Shown piece by piece: positions 12,249-23,859 of a stretch of DNA of 64,000 bases. The translations under genes were made by a program, and so were the position numbers. The stretch covers positions 31,351,409 through 31,415,408 of the forward strand of contig JBCNJP010000010.1 of assembly GCA_039602395.1 (NCBI GenBank), in the 5' to 3' direction. Every line of letters begins with the position of its first letter. The stretch's first letter is position 1. The notes beneath the pieces are model-generated. The model ran no database searches and was not told the origin of the DNA. It saw only the letters and a program-made list of their open reading frames with translations. Origin of the DNA: Deinandra increscens subsp. villosa (Eukaryota; Streptophyta; Magnoliopsida; Asterales; Asteraceae).

Positions 12249-12924
12249 TGTAACAACCCGTATTTTCCAGGTATATTTTAATATATTAATTATGTGCAAT
12301 TAGCTGTAAATCTATGTGCATTAGGCTAATTAGATGCCTTTACGTGCGAACGTAGACAATCTAGGTCCGACAACAATTACCCGTAATGGAAATCAAATAA
12401 AATTCCGTAACAATTCACGATGGAATTTTAATAATAAGAAATTCATAAACAATGTTTTGTGAAATCTAAATATAAAATGACTATTTTATATTTTGTAAAC
12501 TTTTACGTTTTGACAAACGTATTTCAAACACGTCGCTTATTCAAACGACCATTCTAGTCCAACAATACTTTGGTTTTAATTCTAAAACTAATTCAATTTC
12601 AAACCAATTATTTCCTCCTTCAAACTATTTAATTCCGTCAAACAAATTTCTTTATACATTTAAACGAAACCCGCTCACGTCGAGCAAACATTTTAATTCA
12701 AATTTGAAGTACATCATTAGTGCACAACAACATAAACACCAAATCATGACAAGTGACAATTCCAATTATCCGAAAAACGTCCGTGACGAACAATATTGTT
12801 ACGATCACTCGTTTCACGTTGAAAATCCATTTTTCATTCCGGATATCGTTTTCGCCCAAACAAAGTCTCATTGGACTCGTAGGACCAAACCGGACTCAAC
12901 CCGACCCGACTCGAGACCCGGTTC

Positions 12925-13190
12925 GGCCCAGAAGGCCCAATGGGCCTACGGCCCAATTTCTTCTTCTTTCTTTCTTTCCTCGGCCCAAACCCTTTATGGC
13001 CCATTTCCGTTTCCTTCTCGGCCCACAGGCCCGGCCCGGCCCGTTTCCTTTTCTTTTTCTTTTGGGCCGAAGCCCAATTTCCTCCCTCTCTTTCTTTCGG
13101 ACCCGAGTTCGAGCCCAACTCCTCCCTCTCTTTTTCTTTTTTTTCTTTTCTCGGTCCCTTTCCTCTCTTCTTTCCATGTGATATAAACCA
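12925..13190 (+). promoter_or_regulatory. LTR promoter of G: TGGGCC/GGCCCA cluster and TATA box
   Basis: At least seven GGCCCA or TGGGCC cores lie in about 150 bp (12925-13072). This is the site II type bound by TCP factors in plant promoters of growth-related genes. Long CT tracts follow, then GATATAAAC at 13180-13188 as the TATA box. The same arrangement is present in the right LTR, where the TATA box is near 30042. Function is inferred from motif density. Confidence 0.6.
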
Positions 13191-14348
13191 ATCTCCTAAC
13201 AAGGTATACATGTGACCAACTTAAACATTTGATTTGGTTGTGTCAACTTGATATTACACAAGCATGTGGGTTAAGTACATAACAAAACTAAGAACCATTG
13301 GTTAATGGTTATAACCACTTACACACCCAACATGATTGTCCCTTTAAACACACATGTCTCTCTTGTCCTATCCCTCATGAGCCACCCTATTCTTCTCCTT
13401 TGTCCTTCCTTGGCCGGCCTATAGGCACTCCACCACACCCCTACATTTCAAGTTCCAACATTCAAACACAAGAGAAACTAGCATGGTTCAAGTCCCTCAA
13501 CCTCTCTCTTTCTCTCTTGTTTCACGGTTCAAACACAACCAAACCAACACTTTTTTTTCGGTTCACATATAACCGAACCAACCATCATCACCTAACCATC
13601 TTTCTTTAAACACCTAAGTCCCTCATTTCTCACTTATCACATTCAAGAAACAAACACACACTTTTCTTTTTCTCTCATCTCTCTCTCGGCTCACCTACAA
13701 ACCGCCACCACCACCACTTTTCTTCATCAATCTCCTCCCATTTCAAGTCCTAAATATTCTAAACACTTGAGGTAAATCATCAATAACTTCTATTTCATCA
13801 TCTTTCTTTCATTATTTCTTCTAATCCTCCATAAACAACTCTTTCTAATCTTTGTTTTTCTTGTCAAAATCCATGACAAACTCTTGAACTCTCATCACCA
13901 TTTCTTTCACATTCAAGATCAAGGTTGGGTTTGGAGCTAAACTTGGAAGCTAGTTCAACAACCCATTAACGTCATTACCGATCCGGAAAGCTCTAAGTGA
14001 GAAAAACTTACTTTCTTTGGTTATTTTTCTCTAAATCTATCATTTCTTTATGTCACATGTCATGTTCATGAATAAGTCTTGATTTGGTTGTTGTATGACT
14101 TGCTAGCAACCATGAATGTTAGTATGGTTATGTGCTTGTGATGGAAACTAGTTGTGTTAAAAAGATTATTTGACAAAATATATAAATAACTTGTATTTTG
14201 TTAAAAAGAATCACTTTAAATGACCAAGGTTGGAAAATATTGGTTCTTGTACGTTAAATATCATTTGGAACACTTATCTTGGTGAGAAATGGACATACAA
14301 AGTGTTAAAAATCGAAATTTCATGAAAAATATAAGTTTATGAAACTGG

Positions 14349-14468
14349 GCAGAGATGACACACATTCTGCGTGTCATAAATCTGCTGTCATCTGTGAACT
14401 ATATGTACAAGAACACTGAACAGAGATGACACACATTTCCTGCGTGTCATAAAACTGCTGTCATGCAG
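14349..14468 (+). repeat. Duplicated hairpin block in the G LTR
   Basis: Two copies, about 70 bp apart, of a block built around ATGACAC...GTGTCAT. In the first copy the stem extends outward with GCAGA/TCTGC. Both are also present in the right LTR (about 31211-31330). The core is a perfect 7-bp inverted repeat around a 9-12-base loop. Confidence 0.75.
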
Positions 14469-16441
14469 AAAAATATATATATTTTTCCAAAACTCCAAAC
14501 ACTTGTAATTTGACTTCAAACCAAAACCAAAGTTTACTAAAGGGTGATTTTGGGTCATAAAAGTGTTCACCAAGGATTTAAGCATGAAACTTCAAGAGAA
14601 TAAAAACATGGAAATTTTATGACATAAATACCACTTATTTTTATAAAAAATTAAGTTTAAGACTTTTGACAAGTTGTGACCACTTAGGACTTGTGATGTA
14701 TTATTAGGGATGCCAAAGATACTTTCTAAACATACTAAATAATTCGAGAAGTCAAACACTTGGAAACAAAACGGTTAAAAATCTTAACTACGACGTTTCG
14801 ATAAAAATTGCAATTTATTTTCAATTTGGAATTGGGTCTAGTCCAAAACATGAAACATGTTAGTTTTGCCATATGAAAATATTTTATAAAGTTCGAATGG
14901 AGAAAAACATGTTTTATCAACAAACCGGACAAAAACTGTAACTTTCGGGTACTCGAAAACGTCGGATTTTACAAGTTAAACTTCCATCAATTAATTTGGC
15001 AACTCAAAACCCTAAAATGCATTAAAACAAGTCTACTAACAGATCCTAAGTGATGGGAAAACCTAAAACGTCATAACATCGTCATAACAGTCAAACCGGC
15101 GAAACCGGTTAACTACCGAACGAACCTACACTTAATTTTACCAAAATATAACTTCGTATATTTGTGGAAACATTTATTCATATTAAAGGAAGATTATATT
15201 TATTAATCGAAAAGTCCAAAACCTTACAAATATTTAATAAATTAAATATTTACGATTTTTCCTAACGCTTAATGAAAAATAATCCATATTATTCAATATT
15301 TATTTTTCAAGCGTAATCATTATTTATTTATTCAAATAAATAATAAATTCCATCAACTTCAATACTATTTATTTGAAAGTAAATAAGTCCTAAGATTTCC
15401 ATCACCGTCATTGGGTAATAACCAGTCGAGACTTAACCATGAACATTGAGTGACGTATTCACTAACTCAAGATAGCCAAACCCTAATACGTCATAACATT
15501 ACTTTGTAGACGTTTGCTAGGCTAAGTTCAACCAAACATATCTGACATCCACCTTCAAACAAGTGAGTCTTCACGGCCCCTTTTTCATTTCTGTTTTCTA
15601 ACTTGGGGGAGAATTCAATGAATGCCTTTCAAACTTCATTTTGTCTGATATTATGATGACTGTAAGACGTACTGATTACATGTTCTTTTCATTTCCCCAA
15701 TCTGTGTATTCATGTTGATTCATGTTATATGCCTAAGTCCCACTATTAATTGGATTCAATTAGTTCATTCGAAACGATAGCTTGTGAATAGATCTATTTG
15801 GGTTGACGACCCTACTCTGACTTGGTCGCTCCAGTCATGACTCCATGGTTATAGTCAAGGGGTACATTTGTTATACTTGTCATTCGGTGTTCTTGGGGAA
15901 GAACATCAGGAGTGGGTAAACAGTTAGTTTTGAATTCAAGGTTCATGTTTGATCTTTACAACAACAGTGTCAACAAACTAATATCAAGAAAAGCCAAACA
16001 TTTTCCAACATGTTTTCAAACAGTTCAGTGTCATTAAACCTGTGAAACTCACGAACAATTCTGTTGACTCTTTTTATTCTTGAATTCTCAAGTGATTAAA
16101 GACTGCAACTCCATGTTTTTCTGTTCTGATCCTGCTTGTCATATCATGGTCTGCCTGCTGTGTGTTCATGCATTTCATTTTGGAGATTTAGACGCATTAC
16201 GCCTTAGGGTAGTTATGTTTATAAATCTCATGACTTGTCTTTTGGAAAACTTAACATGTAACCACTACTCTATTTCCGCTGCCACGTTTTAGATGTTTAA
16301 TTTAAATGTTTGAAACTTACATTTTCAGAAGACAAATGGTTTAACTAAATGTTCATTAGACGTCATCATTCATAACCATGACCATGATGCCAAATCAGTC
16401 ACATGCCCACATTCAGTCATTTTCTCGGGGTGTGACAGACG

Positions 16442-16454
16442 TGGTATCAGAGCC
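16442..16454 (+). other. Primer binding site of G (tRNA-iMet)
   Basis: TGGTATCAGAGCC starts four bases after the 5' LTR and is complementary to the 3' end of plant initiator methionine tRNA. Confidence 0.95.
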
Positions 16455-16649
16455 ATGGTTATAGTGAATTAGGATGCATCGGTCTGCACCTAGTCTATAA
16501 CCTAAGCTCTGCATCATTCATTTGTGTGTGTGTGTGCATTCATGCATTGCCTTGTATGTGTGCCAACTTGCAAACCTATGTGTTTCTTTTAGTTGATTGC
16601 CTTACATAGTATTAAATATATTATTGTTATAACTTGGAAATGTCACAGC

Positions 16650-17651
16650 ATGGCAAACAAAGAGATCGTCGTGATACCTTCTGACTCCGAGCCAGAGCCA
16701 GACTACACTCCGTCTTCACCAGACTACGTGCCTAGATCGCCGGAGTACACACCGTCTTCTCCTGTTCTCGAGACTGCTCCTGTGATTGCACCTCTTCCTG
16801 ACTATTCGACACAGCCGGACGCTACAAAGGACAACTGGGATCCTATCACGTCAGACGACGAGTTCTACGAGGACGACCCTGAGGAGACTATTCCTGCTAC
16901 ATTCTACCCTCCTGTCGCAGTGATGTCGGTTCCCGACCCCATTGTCTCTGTTCCTGACCCTATTGTTTCTGTGCCTGACCCTTCTATGACTCATCCTCCT
17001 GCACGAGTTCTTGACCCTTCATCTACCCCTGCACCGTCTCATCGTCTCTACTGCTTCACTCCAGGTGGTCATAGGCTTAAGCATACACCTAGGAAATCTG
17101 TCATTCGCACTCGCCCTATGCCCACTACCCCTATTGATGAGCCTGCCCCTAAAAGGCAGTGCGTTTCCGAGCCACCCATTGTTTCATCTGTCCCTAAGCC
17201 ACCGTTTGTTTCATCTGTTCATGAGGTAGGAAAGTCGTCTGCCTCAGCTGCTGCTCATACTGCACCCATCTATGAGGGTATCCCTGTTCCACTTCCTGAC
17301 CTCCTCTCCATTCAGTCACGTTTGTCTGGGCATGATGATGCCATCCGTCGAGTCATTGCTGAGCTTCGTGCATTGCTGTCTTATCATACCGTTCAGAACC
17401 TTGAGACACGCCTGACTACTATTGAGGATCATGCCTTTGCTACCGGACTTGCTATGGATTCATTGCACGCAAACTTCACTGATGTTTCTGATTCGACCAC
17501 TACCATGATGTTGACCGTGGAGATGCTCCAGATGCGTATGCAGGCTATGGAGGATTCGATGAGGATATTTCAGACGTTCATGGCTTCACTCAGCCAGGTT
17601 GCCGGATTGTTCTTCATGCCGCCACCACCATTTCCCAGAGGCCCGTACTAG
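16650..17651 (+). CDS. Proline-rich accessory ORF upstream of gag in G
   Basis: 333 aa from the ATG at 16650 (MANKEIVVIPSDSEPE). An upstream in-frame ATG at 16593 exists, but the added 19 residues look like leader sequence. The first 60 residues are acidic and repeat S-P-x-Y-x-P-S/R-S-P. A tandem VPDPIVS repeat lies around residues 90-115, and a basic P/S/T linker follows. The last 130 residues are helical with heptad-like leucines. No enzyme motif is visible. ORFs of this type commonly precede gag in Asteraceae gypsy elements, from my recollection; their role is unknown. The ORF is open, which suggests recent constraint. Confidence 0.75.
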   Translation: MANKEIVVIPSDSEPEPDYTPSSPDYVPRSPEYTPSSPVLETAPVIAPLPDYSTQPDATKDNWDPITSDDEFYEDDPEETIPATFYPPVAVMSVPDPIVSVPDPIVSVPDPSMTHPPARVLDPSSTPAPSHRLYCFTPGGHRLKHTPRKSVIRTRPMPTTPIDEPAPKRQCVSEPPIVSSVPKPPFVSSVHEVGKSSASAAAHTAPIYEGIPVPLPDLLSIQSRLSGHDDAIRRVIAELRALLSYHTVQNLETRLTTIEDHAFATGLAMDSLHANFTDVSDSTTTMMLTVEMLQMRMQAMEDSMRIFQTFMASLSQVAGLFFMPPPPFPRGPY

Positions 17652-17968
17652 TGGTACCACCTAGTGATGCATTCGTATCATGTTTAGTTAATGTATGAAA
17701 ACTATGTTGTATTTTGGCAAATGGAGCTGCGCCTCCGACTTTTGAAACAATTATGGTATGTTCGTACTAGAATTGTAGTGTTTGTCATGATGTAAGTTTT
17801 CGAATATTAATTGACTATGGTTGTATTACTTTCATTGTAGCTTCTTATGGATGTATGGTTGTTATGGTTGTTATGCATGTATGGTTGTTCATTATAGATA
17901 TGTAGACTGTATATTGTCATATATTGTCTAATTATATTTCTTGTTTACATTCATGGATTAAGAAAAAC
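17652..17968 (+). other. Intergenic leader between ORF1 and gag in G
   Basis: AT-rich with several ATGTATGGTTGTTATG repeats. No coding potential is visible. Confidence 0.5.
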
Positions 17969-18242
17969 ATGTCTGGACGCCGAGGACGCCCGCGAACCAA
18001 TCGAGCTGAATCACCTCCACCCGCACCAATGAACGTTGAACAAGTTGAGGCACTAATCGCCCAACGAATTGCTGATGCCATCGCTGCTAACGAAGCAAAT
18101 CGCGCCGCCGGAGGCCATGGTGAAGGTGCTCCTGGTGGTAAGACCATCGATAAATGTTGGAAATCCGAGAATTTAAATTCCCCCGAATTGTTTTCAAGGT
18201 TTTGTCTAACGTTTCAGGTGCCCGTGAATGTACCTATAAGGA
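17969..18242 (+). CDS. gag: G gag-pol, 5' segment (two exons, interrupted by element A)
   Basis: It starts MSGRRGRPRTNRAESPPPAP, a basic N terminus usual for this gag family, followed by an Ala-rich helix. The direct frame drifts into non-gag sequence after GAPGG. Removing 18138-18217 as an intron restores the expected gag frame, which then continues across the element A insertion at 24754 without a break. With the intron and A removed, gag-pol would be about 1505 residues. The unspliced reading frame stops near 18247 inside A. Confidence 0.75.
18138..18217 (+). other. Candidate 80-bp spliceosomal intron in G gag
   Basis: The donor is GGTG/GTAAGA and the acceptor is GTTTCAG/GTG. A CTAAC branch-point match lies about nine bases before the acceptor, which is closer than usual. 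The segment is AT-rich, as plant introns are. Its length is not a multiple of three, and excision joins GGT-GGT-GCC in the gag frame that continues to 29077. The alternative is a small frame-disrupting insertion, but the coincidence of GT, AG and frame favours an intron. Confidence 0.65.
18238..18242. other. Target-site duplication of A, left copy (AAGGA)
   Basis: AAGGA precedes the first base of A and is repeated at 24749-24753 after its last base. Confidence 0.97.
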
Positions 18243-18603
18243 TGTAAAACCACGAGACGATCTTACTACTGCATGATTTGGTAATTGGATAGCAACAAGA
18301 TGTAAATAAAGCTTTGCTTTATTGATTCACTTAGAGATTACAAGTAGAGAGAGAAACACACTCAGTTTACACACAGTTAAGAGTTGTAGAATGACAGCAC
18401 TGGTAACTAGCTCTCTCTAACACGGACTATTTATAGTCACTTAGTAACAGGCCAGCGTACCAGCTGCGGACCATCTGGTCCGCCCGGATCATCTGGTCCG
18501 ACGGTGCATCTGGTATGGCCATAAGACTAACTGACTCACACAGAAGCTCTTGACTAGATACAATACACGAGACACAACGTTAGCATAGGAATATGCTCTA
18601 ACA
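18243..18603 (-). repeat. 3' LTR of A
   Basis: 361 bp; on the minus strand it runs from TGTTAGAGC to GGTTTTACA. The CTATAAATAG TATA box is at 18427-18436, preceded in the sense direction by the paired GCGGACCA/TGGTCCGC motifs. Confidence 0.97.
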
Positions 18604-18616
18604 AACTCCCCCTTAA
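18604..18616 (-). other. Polypurine tract of A
   Basis: On the minus strand AAGGGGGAGTT directly precedes the TG of the 3' LTR, the normal plus-strand priming site. Confidence 0.92.
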
Positions 18617-19417
18617 CGTGTAGTGTATCTATATTCTAACTAAACTTCAGTCTTCAATCTGCAACATTGCTGCATCTAATCTTTGACTTGAAATCATGTT
18701 AGAAACAGAGCTTGCATGGCTGGATCAATCTTGAACAAACTTTGAACTTCAAGATCCACTTGCGAAAGATATAACATACTCCCCCTTTCACCATGCTTGA
18801 GTCTACTCACTCAGATAACCTGCAATTTCAGAAGACAGAAACGCGGCTTTCCTTTTCTTTTCAAAATTAATTTAATCTTGGCACCAAACTTCTCTTCGAG
18901 AATCCAAGATATAGTTTTGAAATTTTGATTTCGTATCTTGTATCGATCGGTCGAAAACAAATAAGAAATAAAATCTTTTTGGCTTTTTGAAACTTTATAT
19001 CAAAACACACCGAAAATCTTTTTGAATTTTCAGATATGAAACATAAATGCAACACAGAAATGAAATACTGAATCACACACTATTTTTGTCTTTTGCGAGA
19101 AAGATCACAACTTGGGATCATATTGATCATAACATGCTGAACTACACTTCAATTTCAATTACCTCAGCACATAAGTCATGTCGATTACTGGTATAATTTG
19201 TCCATTCTAAACTCAGGCACAATCATACTCATAACATCTGGATATGTTATTGAATTGATTAGATTTGCTTTGACCAGTGTACCCCACACTATCAGACATA
19301 CTCAGATATGTTTTTGGCTTTTTATATCACACTTTGTGATTTCATTTGTGATTTAAACACATAATGATTGTGTTCATGATTCAGTCAACTGTGTTCCATG
19401 CAAAAAGAAATAAGAAC
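18617..19417 (-). other. A 3' UTR between the stem-loop module and the polypurine tract
   Basis: Non-coding. It has AAAAAGATTTT-type phrases shared with the 3' ends of B and C, and a second G-rich purine run (minus strand, near 18780-18787). There is no ORF3 here, unlike element C. Confidence 0.6.
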
Positions 19418-19656
19418 GTTAAATCGTCTACCTTAAGGTCGATCTTTCGATACGCAGATAAGGCCTCGGATTTAACAAAATAAGAAAATAAAACAAGTTG
19501 AAATTGTATAACTCAACAACAATCAGGTCGGTACTCCCGTACACGCAGAGAAAGTCCGATGAGTTATACGAAACACCAAAGAAAATAAAGCAGAACGTCA
19601 AACGAACAACGATCAGGTCGGTCTTTCGACACGCAGAGAAAGTCCGATCGTTTGAC
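19418..19656 (-). ncRNA. Three-unit stem-loop module of A
   Basis: In the sense (minus) direction: unit 1 at 19656-19597 with outer stem GTCAAACGA/TCGTTTGAC; unit 2 at 19569-19506 with GTATAACTCA/TGAGTTATAC; unit 3 at 19476-19418 with GTTAAATC/GATTTAAC. Units 1 and 2 share a conserved interior, CGGACTTTCTCTGCGTGT and ACCGACCTGAT. Elements B and C have the same module with different but still complementary outer stems. It sits in the 3' UTR after gag. A structured RNA element is inferred; whether it is a separate transcript is unknown. Confidence 0.7.
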
Positions 19657-20011
19657 AAAATAAAGAAAATCAAACAAGTTTAAATCTTTGCAAAATGAAC
19701 ACATGTATACACAGTGACTTCTCATTTTCTTTTTCATATATCTTTTCTTAGATATCGTGAGATATGCATCAAGATGTTGTCCACATGGTCAAGCATTAGT
19801 ATTTAGTGTTTATCACATCTGAATACTTTCTGATTTAATGCCGAGCCTACCAAGTACATCAAACAATGATCTTATGGCTTTTTCATATATTTTATCCATG
19901 AGTCAGACATGTAAGCCAATGTACCATCATTTCCCAATCATGTCGGATACAATTTCTCATTTTTTAATGTTTTTGTATTTTTCTGTTTTTCGATGTTTTT
20001 GTATTTTCCAA

Positions 20012-20108
20012 TTTCTCCCCCTTAAAATGAAAACTCTATTTGTGGATTTTCATTTTAACACAAACAAGAACAAAAAGACGCTATTTTTGGCTTTTCAATT
20101 TTCTCCCC
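20012..20108 (-). other. Internal polypurine tracts after A gag (central-PPT-like)
   Basis: Two G5-type purine runs on the minus strand (TTTTAAGGGGGAGA near 20015-20026; TTAGGGGGAGAA near 20099-20108) lie shortly downstream of the gag stop. B and C have equivalent runs at the same place. Confidence 0.5.
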
Positions 20109-20305
20109 CTAACCTACATACAAAATGTAAAAGAAAGAAAATTGACCAATCGATACTGATACCTTTTCAGTTTAAGCTTTCAGAAAAATTCAGTGTAGAA
20201 ATATGAAGCATTCAATTTAAGTTAAGAACGCAGAATACTCCTCCATCAGCAACTTTGCAATCACCAACGGGTCTTCTAGGAATACCTGCACACTGGTTTA
20301 AATCA

Positions 20306-23300
20306 TTAGTATTCAAATGACCCGAAGCACACAGCTTCTGGTCGACCAGTGTCTTCCACAAAATAAGTTGCAGCTTTGCTGACCACTTTAGGTCGCCACT
20401 GCATTACAGTTTTCTCAGTATGAACTGAGTCATCATCCTGTGATGAACCATCAGACTTTGAAACATTTTTGACAAATTGTTTCTTTTTGAAAATTTGTTT
20501 GGATGATGGAGACTCGGTATAAATTTTGCCAGATTCATCAATTATAGTGGCAGATTTGTTTGAAAACTTTTGTTTATCATTTTCAGGACAATCCTGTGCC
20601 ATGTGTCCCTTTTGGCGACATTGATAGCACAAACGATATGATCGTTTTGATTGTGGTTTGCCCTGAAAAACATGACACCTATCCTCAGACTCAAAACTAT
20701 CAGAATAATCATCAAAAACTTGAAACCTATTGGCATGTACCCATTTGGAAGTAGGACTTCGAGGAGTAGAATTTGAACCAGATGAAGAAGATTCTTTGAT
20801 CTGCTGACCAATTGTAGAAGAACCTTCAGAGACATCTTTCTTCTGATTTTTACCCTTGAATCCTTTCTCCATGGTAGAAATAAAGACTTGAGCCAAATGG
20901 TAGATTTGTTCCAAGCTTGAATCTTTCTTTTCTTTTGAAGCCTTCTTTGAGATGTTCTTCTTGTCTTTCTTTGCAACTTTCTTGTTTCCACTACCCAAAC
21001 CACACTGTTTGTAACCTGGCAGTGTTGATAAATCAACTTCCGAACGTGAAGGACCAGATTTTACAGCTTGATTGAATGCAGCTTTGATATCCTTCAATTT
21101 GTTAGTTCCAACCAACTTTGCTGCAATCCTTTCTTCATTCAACTGCTTCTCATCTTTTTCAACTTTATTTCCACTAGAAAGAATGGTTGTATCTGCTATA
21201 AACCCACCAGAAACAAACTTTGATGTAGATTGATCAACCACACTTTCCTCCTTCTCCTCTTTCTTCGTCGATTTCTTAGAATTCTTCAAATCTGACTTCT
21301 CAGTTTCAAACTCAGAATAATCTTGTGTTGCATCAGGAGAACTAAAATCATTAAGAGCATCAGTTTGAATAACAAGATATGGATTTTGATTGAATTCTTC
21401 TCCTCCAAACACCTTCTTGAAGTTGTCGTCTTGACACAAATAACTTGTAAAAGAATGAGAATTCTTCAAGTTATGCAATTGACGATTGAGATCGAGAATT
21501 TCAACTTTCAAATCAGCTATGATATTCTGAGCTTCAGCAAGAACTTTTTCTGATTGAATCAATTTCTCAGATGTGGTGTTGACTAATGATTTTTCTCGTC
21601 TCATCCCATCATGAGCAGCATGCACTTCTTTGGTAACTTTATCCACTCTTTCCTTATATATCTCAATATTCCTTGTTAATAAATTTTTATCTTTCTTCAA
21701 AGAAGTGATTGTATCTTGCAATTCAGACTGAACAATCTGATATTGAGTTCTATCAGCAGTAACTTCATCCAATGCCTTCTGAAGTTCATCATTCGATGTC
21801 TGAAGTACTTCAACCTTTTTGATAGATTTTTGAAATAACTGTTCAAAATCTTCACTAACATATTGAACTTGAGACTTATATTCTGCAACCTCCTTGACCA
21901 GCTTTTCATTGACCGAAGTAAGCTTGACAATTTTTGACATGAACTCATCATTCTCGTGTTGAAGTTGTAACTTTTGTTGATCATTCTGTATACAGCTTTC
22001 TGACAATTGTTTCTGAACATTCGCTAATTCTGTCACCAACGCACTCTTTTCCTCGAGTAACTCTGCATTTGTTTTGCAAACTTCATTAAATTCCTGACAT
22101 TTCTTGATGAAACTCTCCAATTCTTCATCCTTTCGTTTAATTTCAACAGATTGACATTCTATTTCTTTTATCAAACCTTTAATTCGACTATCCTTTTGTG
22201 AACAAAATTCACACACGGATTCATAACCACCCATTTCGGAATCAGAATGACTTGAAGCAAATTTACTGGTCTCAGATGTATACCCACTCGATTCAACCTC
22301 AATATTTGCCATCAATGCATAACTGTCTTGAGAATGAACCACGAATGCAGATTCATCTGGAAAATCTTTAGCCCAATCATAACCTTCTTCAGTTTGAGAT
22401 ATCATAGCTTTTGCGTCAGGTTTATCAGATTTACTCTTATCAGATGATGATTGAGAACACTCACGAGCAAAATGTCCAACCTTGGAACAATTGTAACACT
22501 TTACTTTAGATTTATCCAAACCCAATTTCCTATTTCCTGGAACAAAAGAATTCTTTCCATGTTTCTTGATAAATCGTCTTCCTTTTTCAACCATCATTGC
22601 AAATTGCCAATGCAAATCTAATTCAGTTAACTGATCATCATCCAGCTGTTCTAACTCAGTTCCACTTAAACCAGCATCACTAACTTGACCGAAAATCGAT
22701 CCAGACGATGAAGATATAAAAGCAGATAACAAAGCAGCTAGATCTTCGGTTGCTTGATTAGAAGTTGACTTACTTGATGATTTAGCAGGAATAGTAAAAC
22801 TGCATCCTGAAGAATATCCACCATTATCTGACTTTCCAGCAAGAAATGCTGTTACTGGTGGATTACTGCTTGAAATAGAATTTGATTTAGCTTTAGCATG
22901 GGCAGTAGCAGAATTCTCTCCAAAATAAACTGCAGGATTCTGAACTGATGGAATTGCTGATTTCTTTACAAGTAACTCCATTTCTCGAGCTTGTAACTTG
23001 TTTAATAATTGATTGAAAGTCCAACTTGAATAATTTGGATCATTAGCAAGCATCATAACAAAGTTCTCCCATGTTTCCGGTAAAGCTTCCAGAAATTTTT
23101 CCTTCAAGTCATCTTTTTCTTTCTGGACTCCTACAATATCGAGTTCATTAATCAGATGAGAAAATCTAGAAATCAAATCTGCAATACTCTCTTTTTCACA
23201 ATGCTGGAAGTTATCAAATTCCTTTAACAAAACTTTCTTTCGACTCTTCTTATATTGCTCGTTTCCTGCACACCTATCCTTCAGTGCATCCCATAATGTT

Positions 23301-23650
23301 TTTGATGTTGTGCAATTTTTGAATTGATGCAAGAGTTCTCTTGGTAAAGCCATTGTGAGATTTGCATACGTTTTCTTTTCTCTGGCATACACTTTCCTTT
23401 GATCTTCATCAAGATCACTTCGTGGAATTGGTTCTCCATTTTTCTTAGGATATGTATAATCTTGTTCAATAGAAATCCACAAATCAATGTCAAGAGCATT
23501 AACAAATGATTCAAATCGTTGCTTCTAATTCTCATAATCCTCCAATCGAAGTAACTTAGGAACTTTCTGAGTTGTTCCTATCTCGTTATCATAGTTCAAT
23601 ATGGCTTGCATTGATGATTGAACAGCTGAAAAAGCGTGAAAGTCGCTCAT
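20306..23650 (-). pseudogene. gag: Gag of element A with one premature stop
   Basis: The start MSDFHAFSAVQ at 23650 is chosen because B and C gags begin the same way and with the same spacing. Codon 42 is TAG (23525-23527) where the homologues have Trp. The frame is then open for 1058 codons from Met57. Domains: an N-terminal copia gag (UBN2-type) region to about residue 250; CCHC knuckle CYNCSKVGHFAREC near 382; long coiled coil near 480-740; K/S-rich linker; second knuckle CYQCRQKGHMAQDC near 1005; and a C terminus with VEDTGRPEAV, also present in B. It would form the particle shell. Downstream re-initiation could still give a nearly full-length protein. Confidence 0.88.
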
Positions 23651-23859
23651 TTTGAAATTTCAATACCGAACGTGAAAACTTAAAACTAAAAAACGGGCGT
23701 CTTCCAAGTGGATTTTGGGGGTCAAAACTTGATGGTACTGGCCGTAGGCTGGTAGACGTCCTAGATCTCGGAAAGACGAACGTTTTGGCTGGTATTGGGT
23801 TCCATAACTCCAAACGGTTTGCAAGTTACGTCAGTTTTAGTGAAGATATGTTTTCTGCC

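Larger units (their letters stand above)
12249..16437 (+). repeat. 5' LTR of G
   Basis: 4189 bp, nearly identical to 29112-33299. It contains a GGCCCA-rich promoter block, a TATA box, a CT-rich leader, and a duplicated hairpin at 14349-14468. The small ORFs inside (for example 12704-13186) follow the CT-rich composition and are not credible genes. Confidence 0.97.

Noticed and set aside
12704..13215. Overlapping ORFs of 65-160 codons on both strands in the G LTR (and again at 29567-30077)
   Set aside because: They follow CT/GGCCCA-rich composition, overlap in many frames and lie in the LTR promoter; no domain is visible.
14388..14932. Small minus-strand ORFs present in both G LTRs
   Set aside because: Identity between copies is due to LTR identity; no coding signature.
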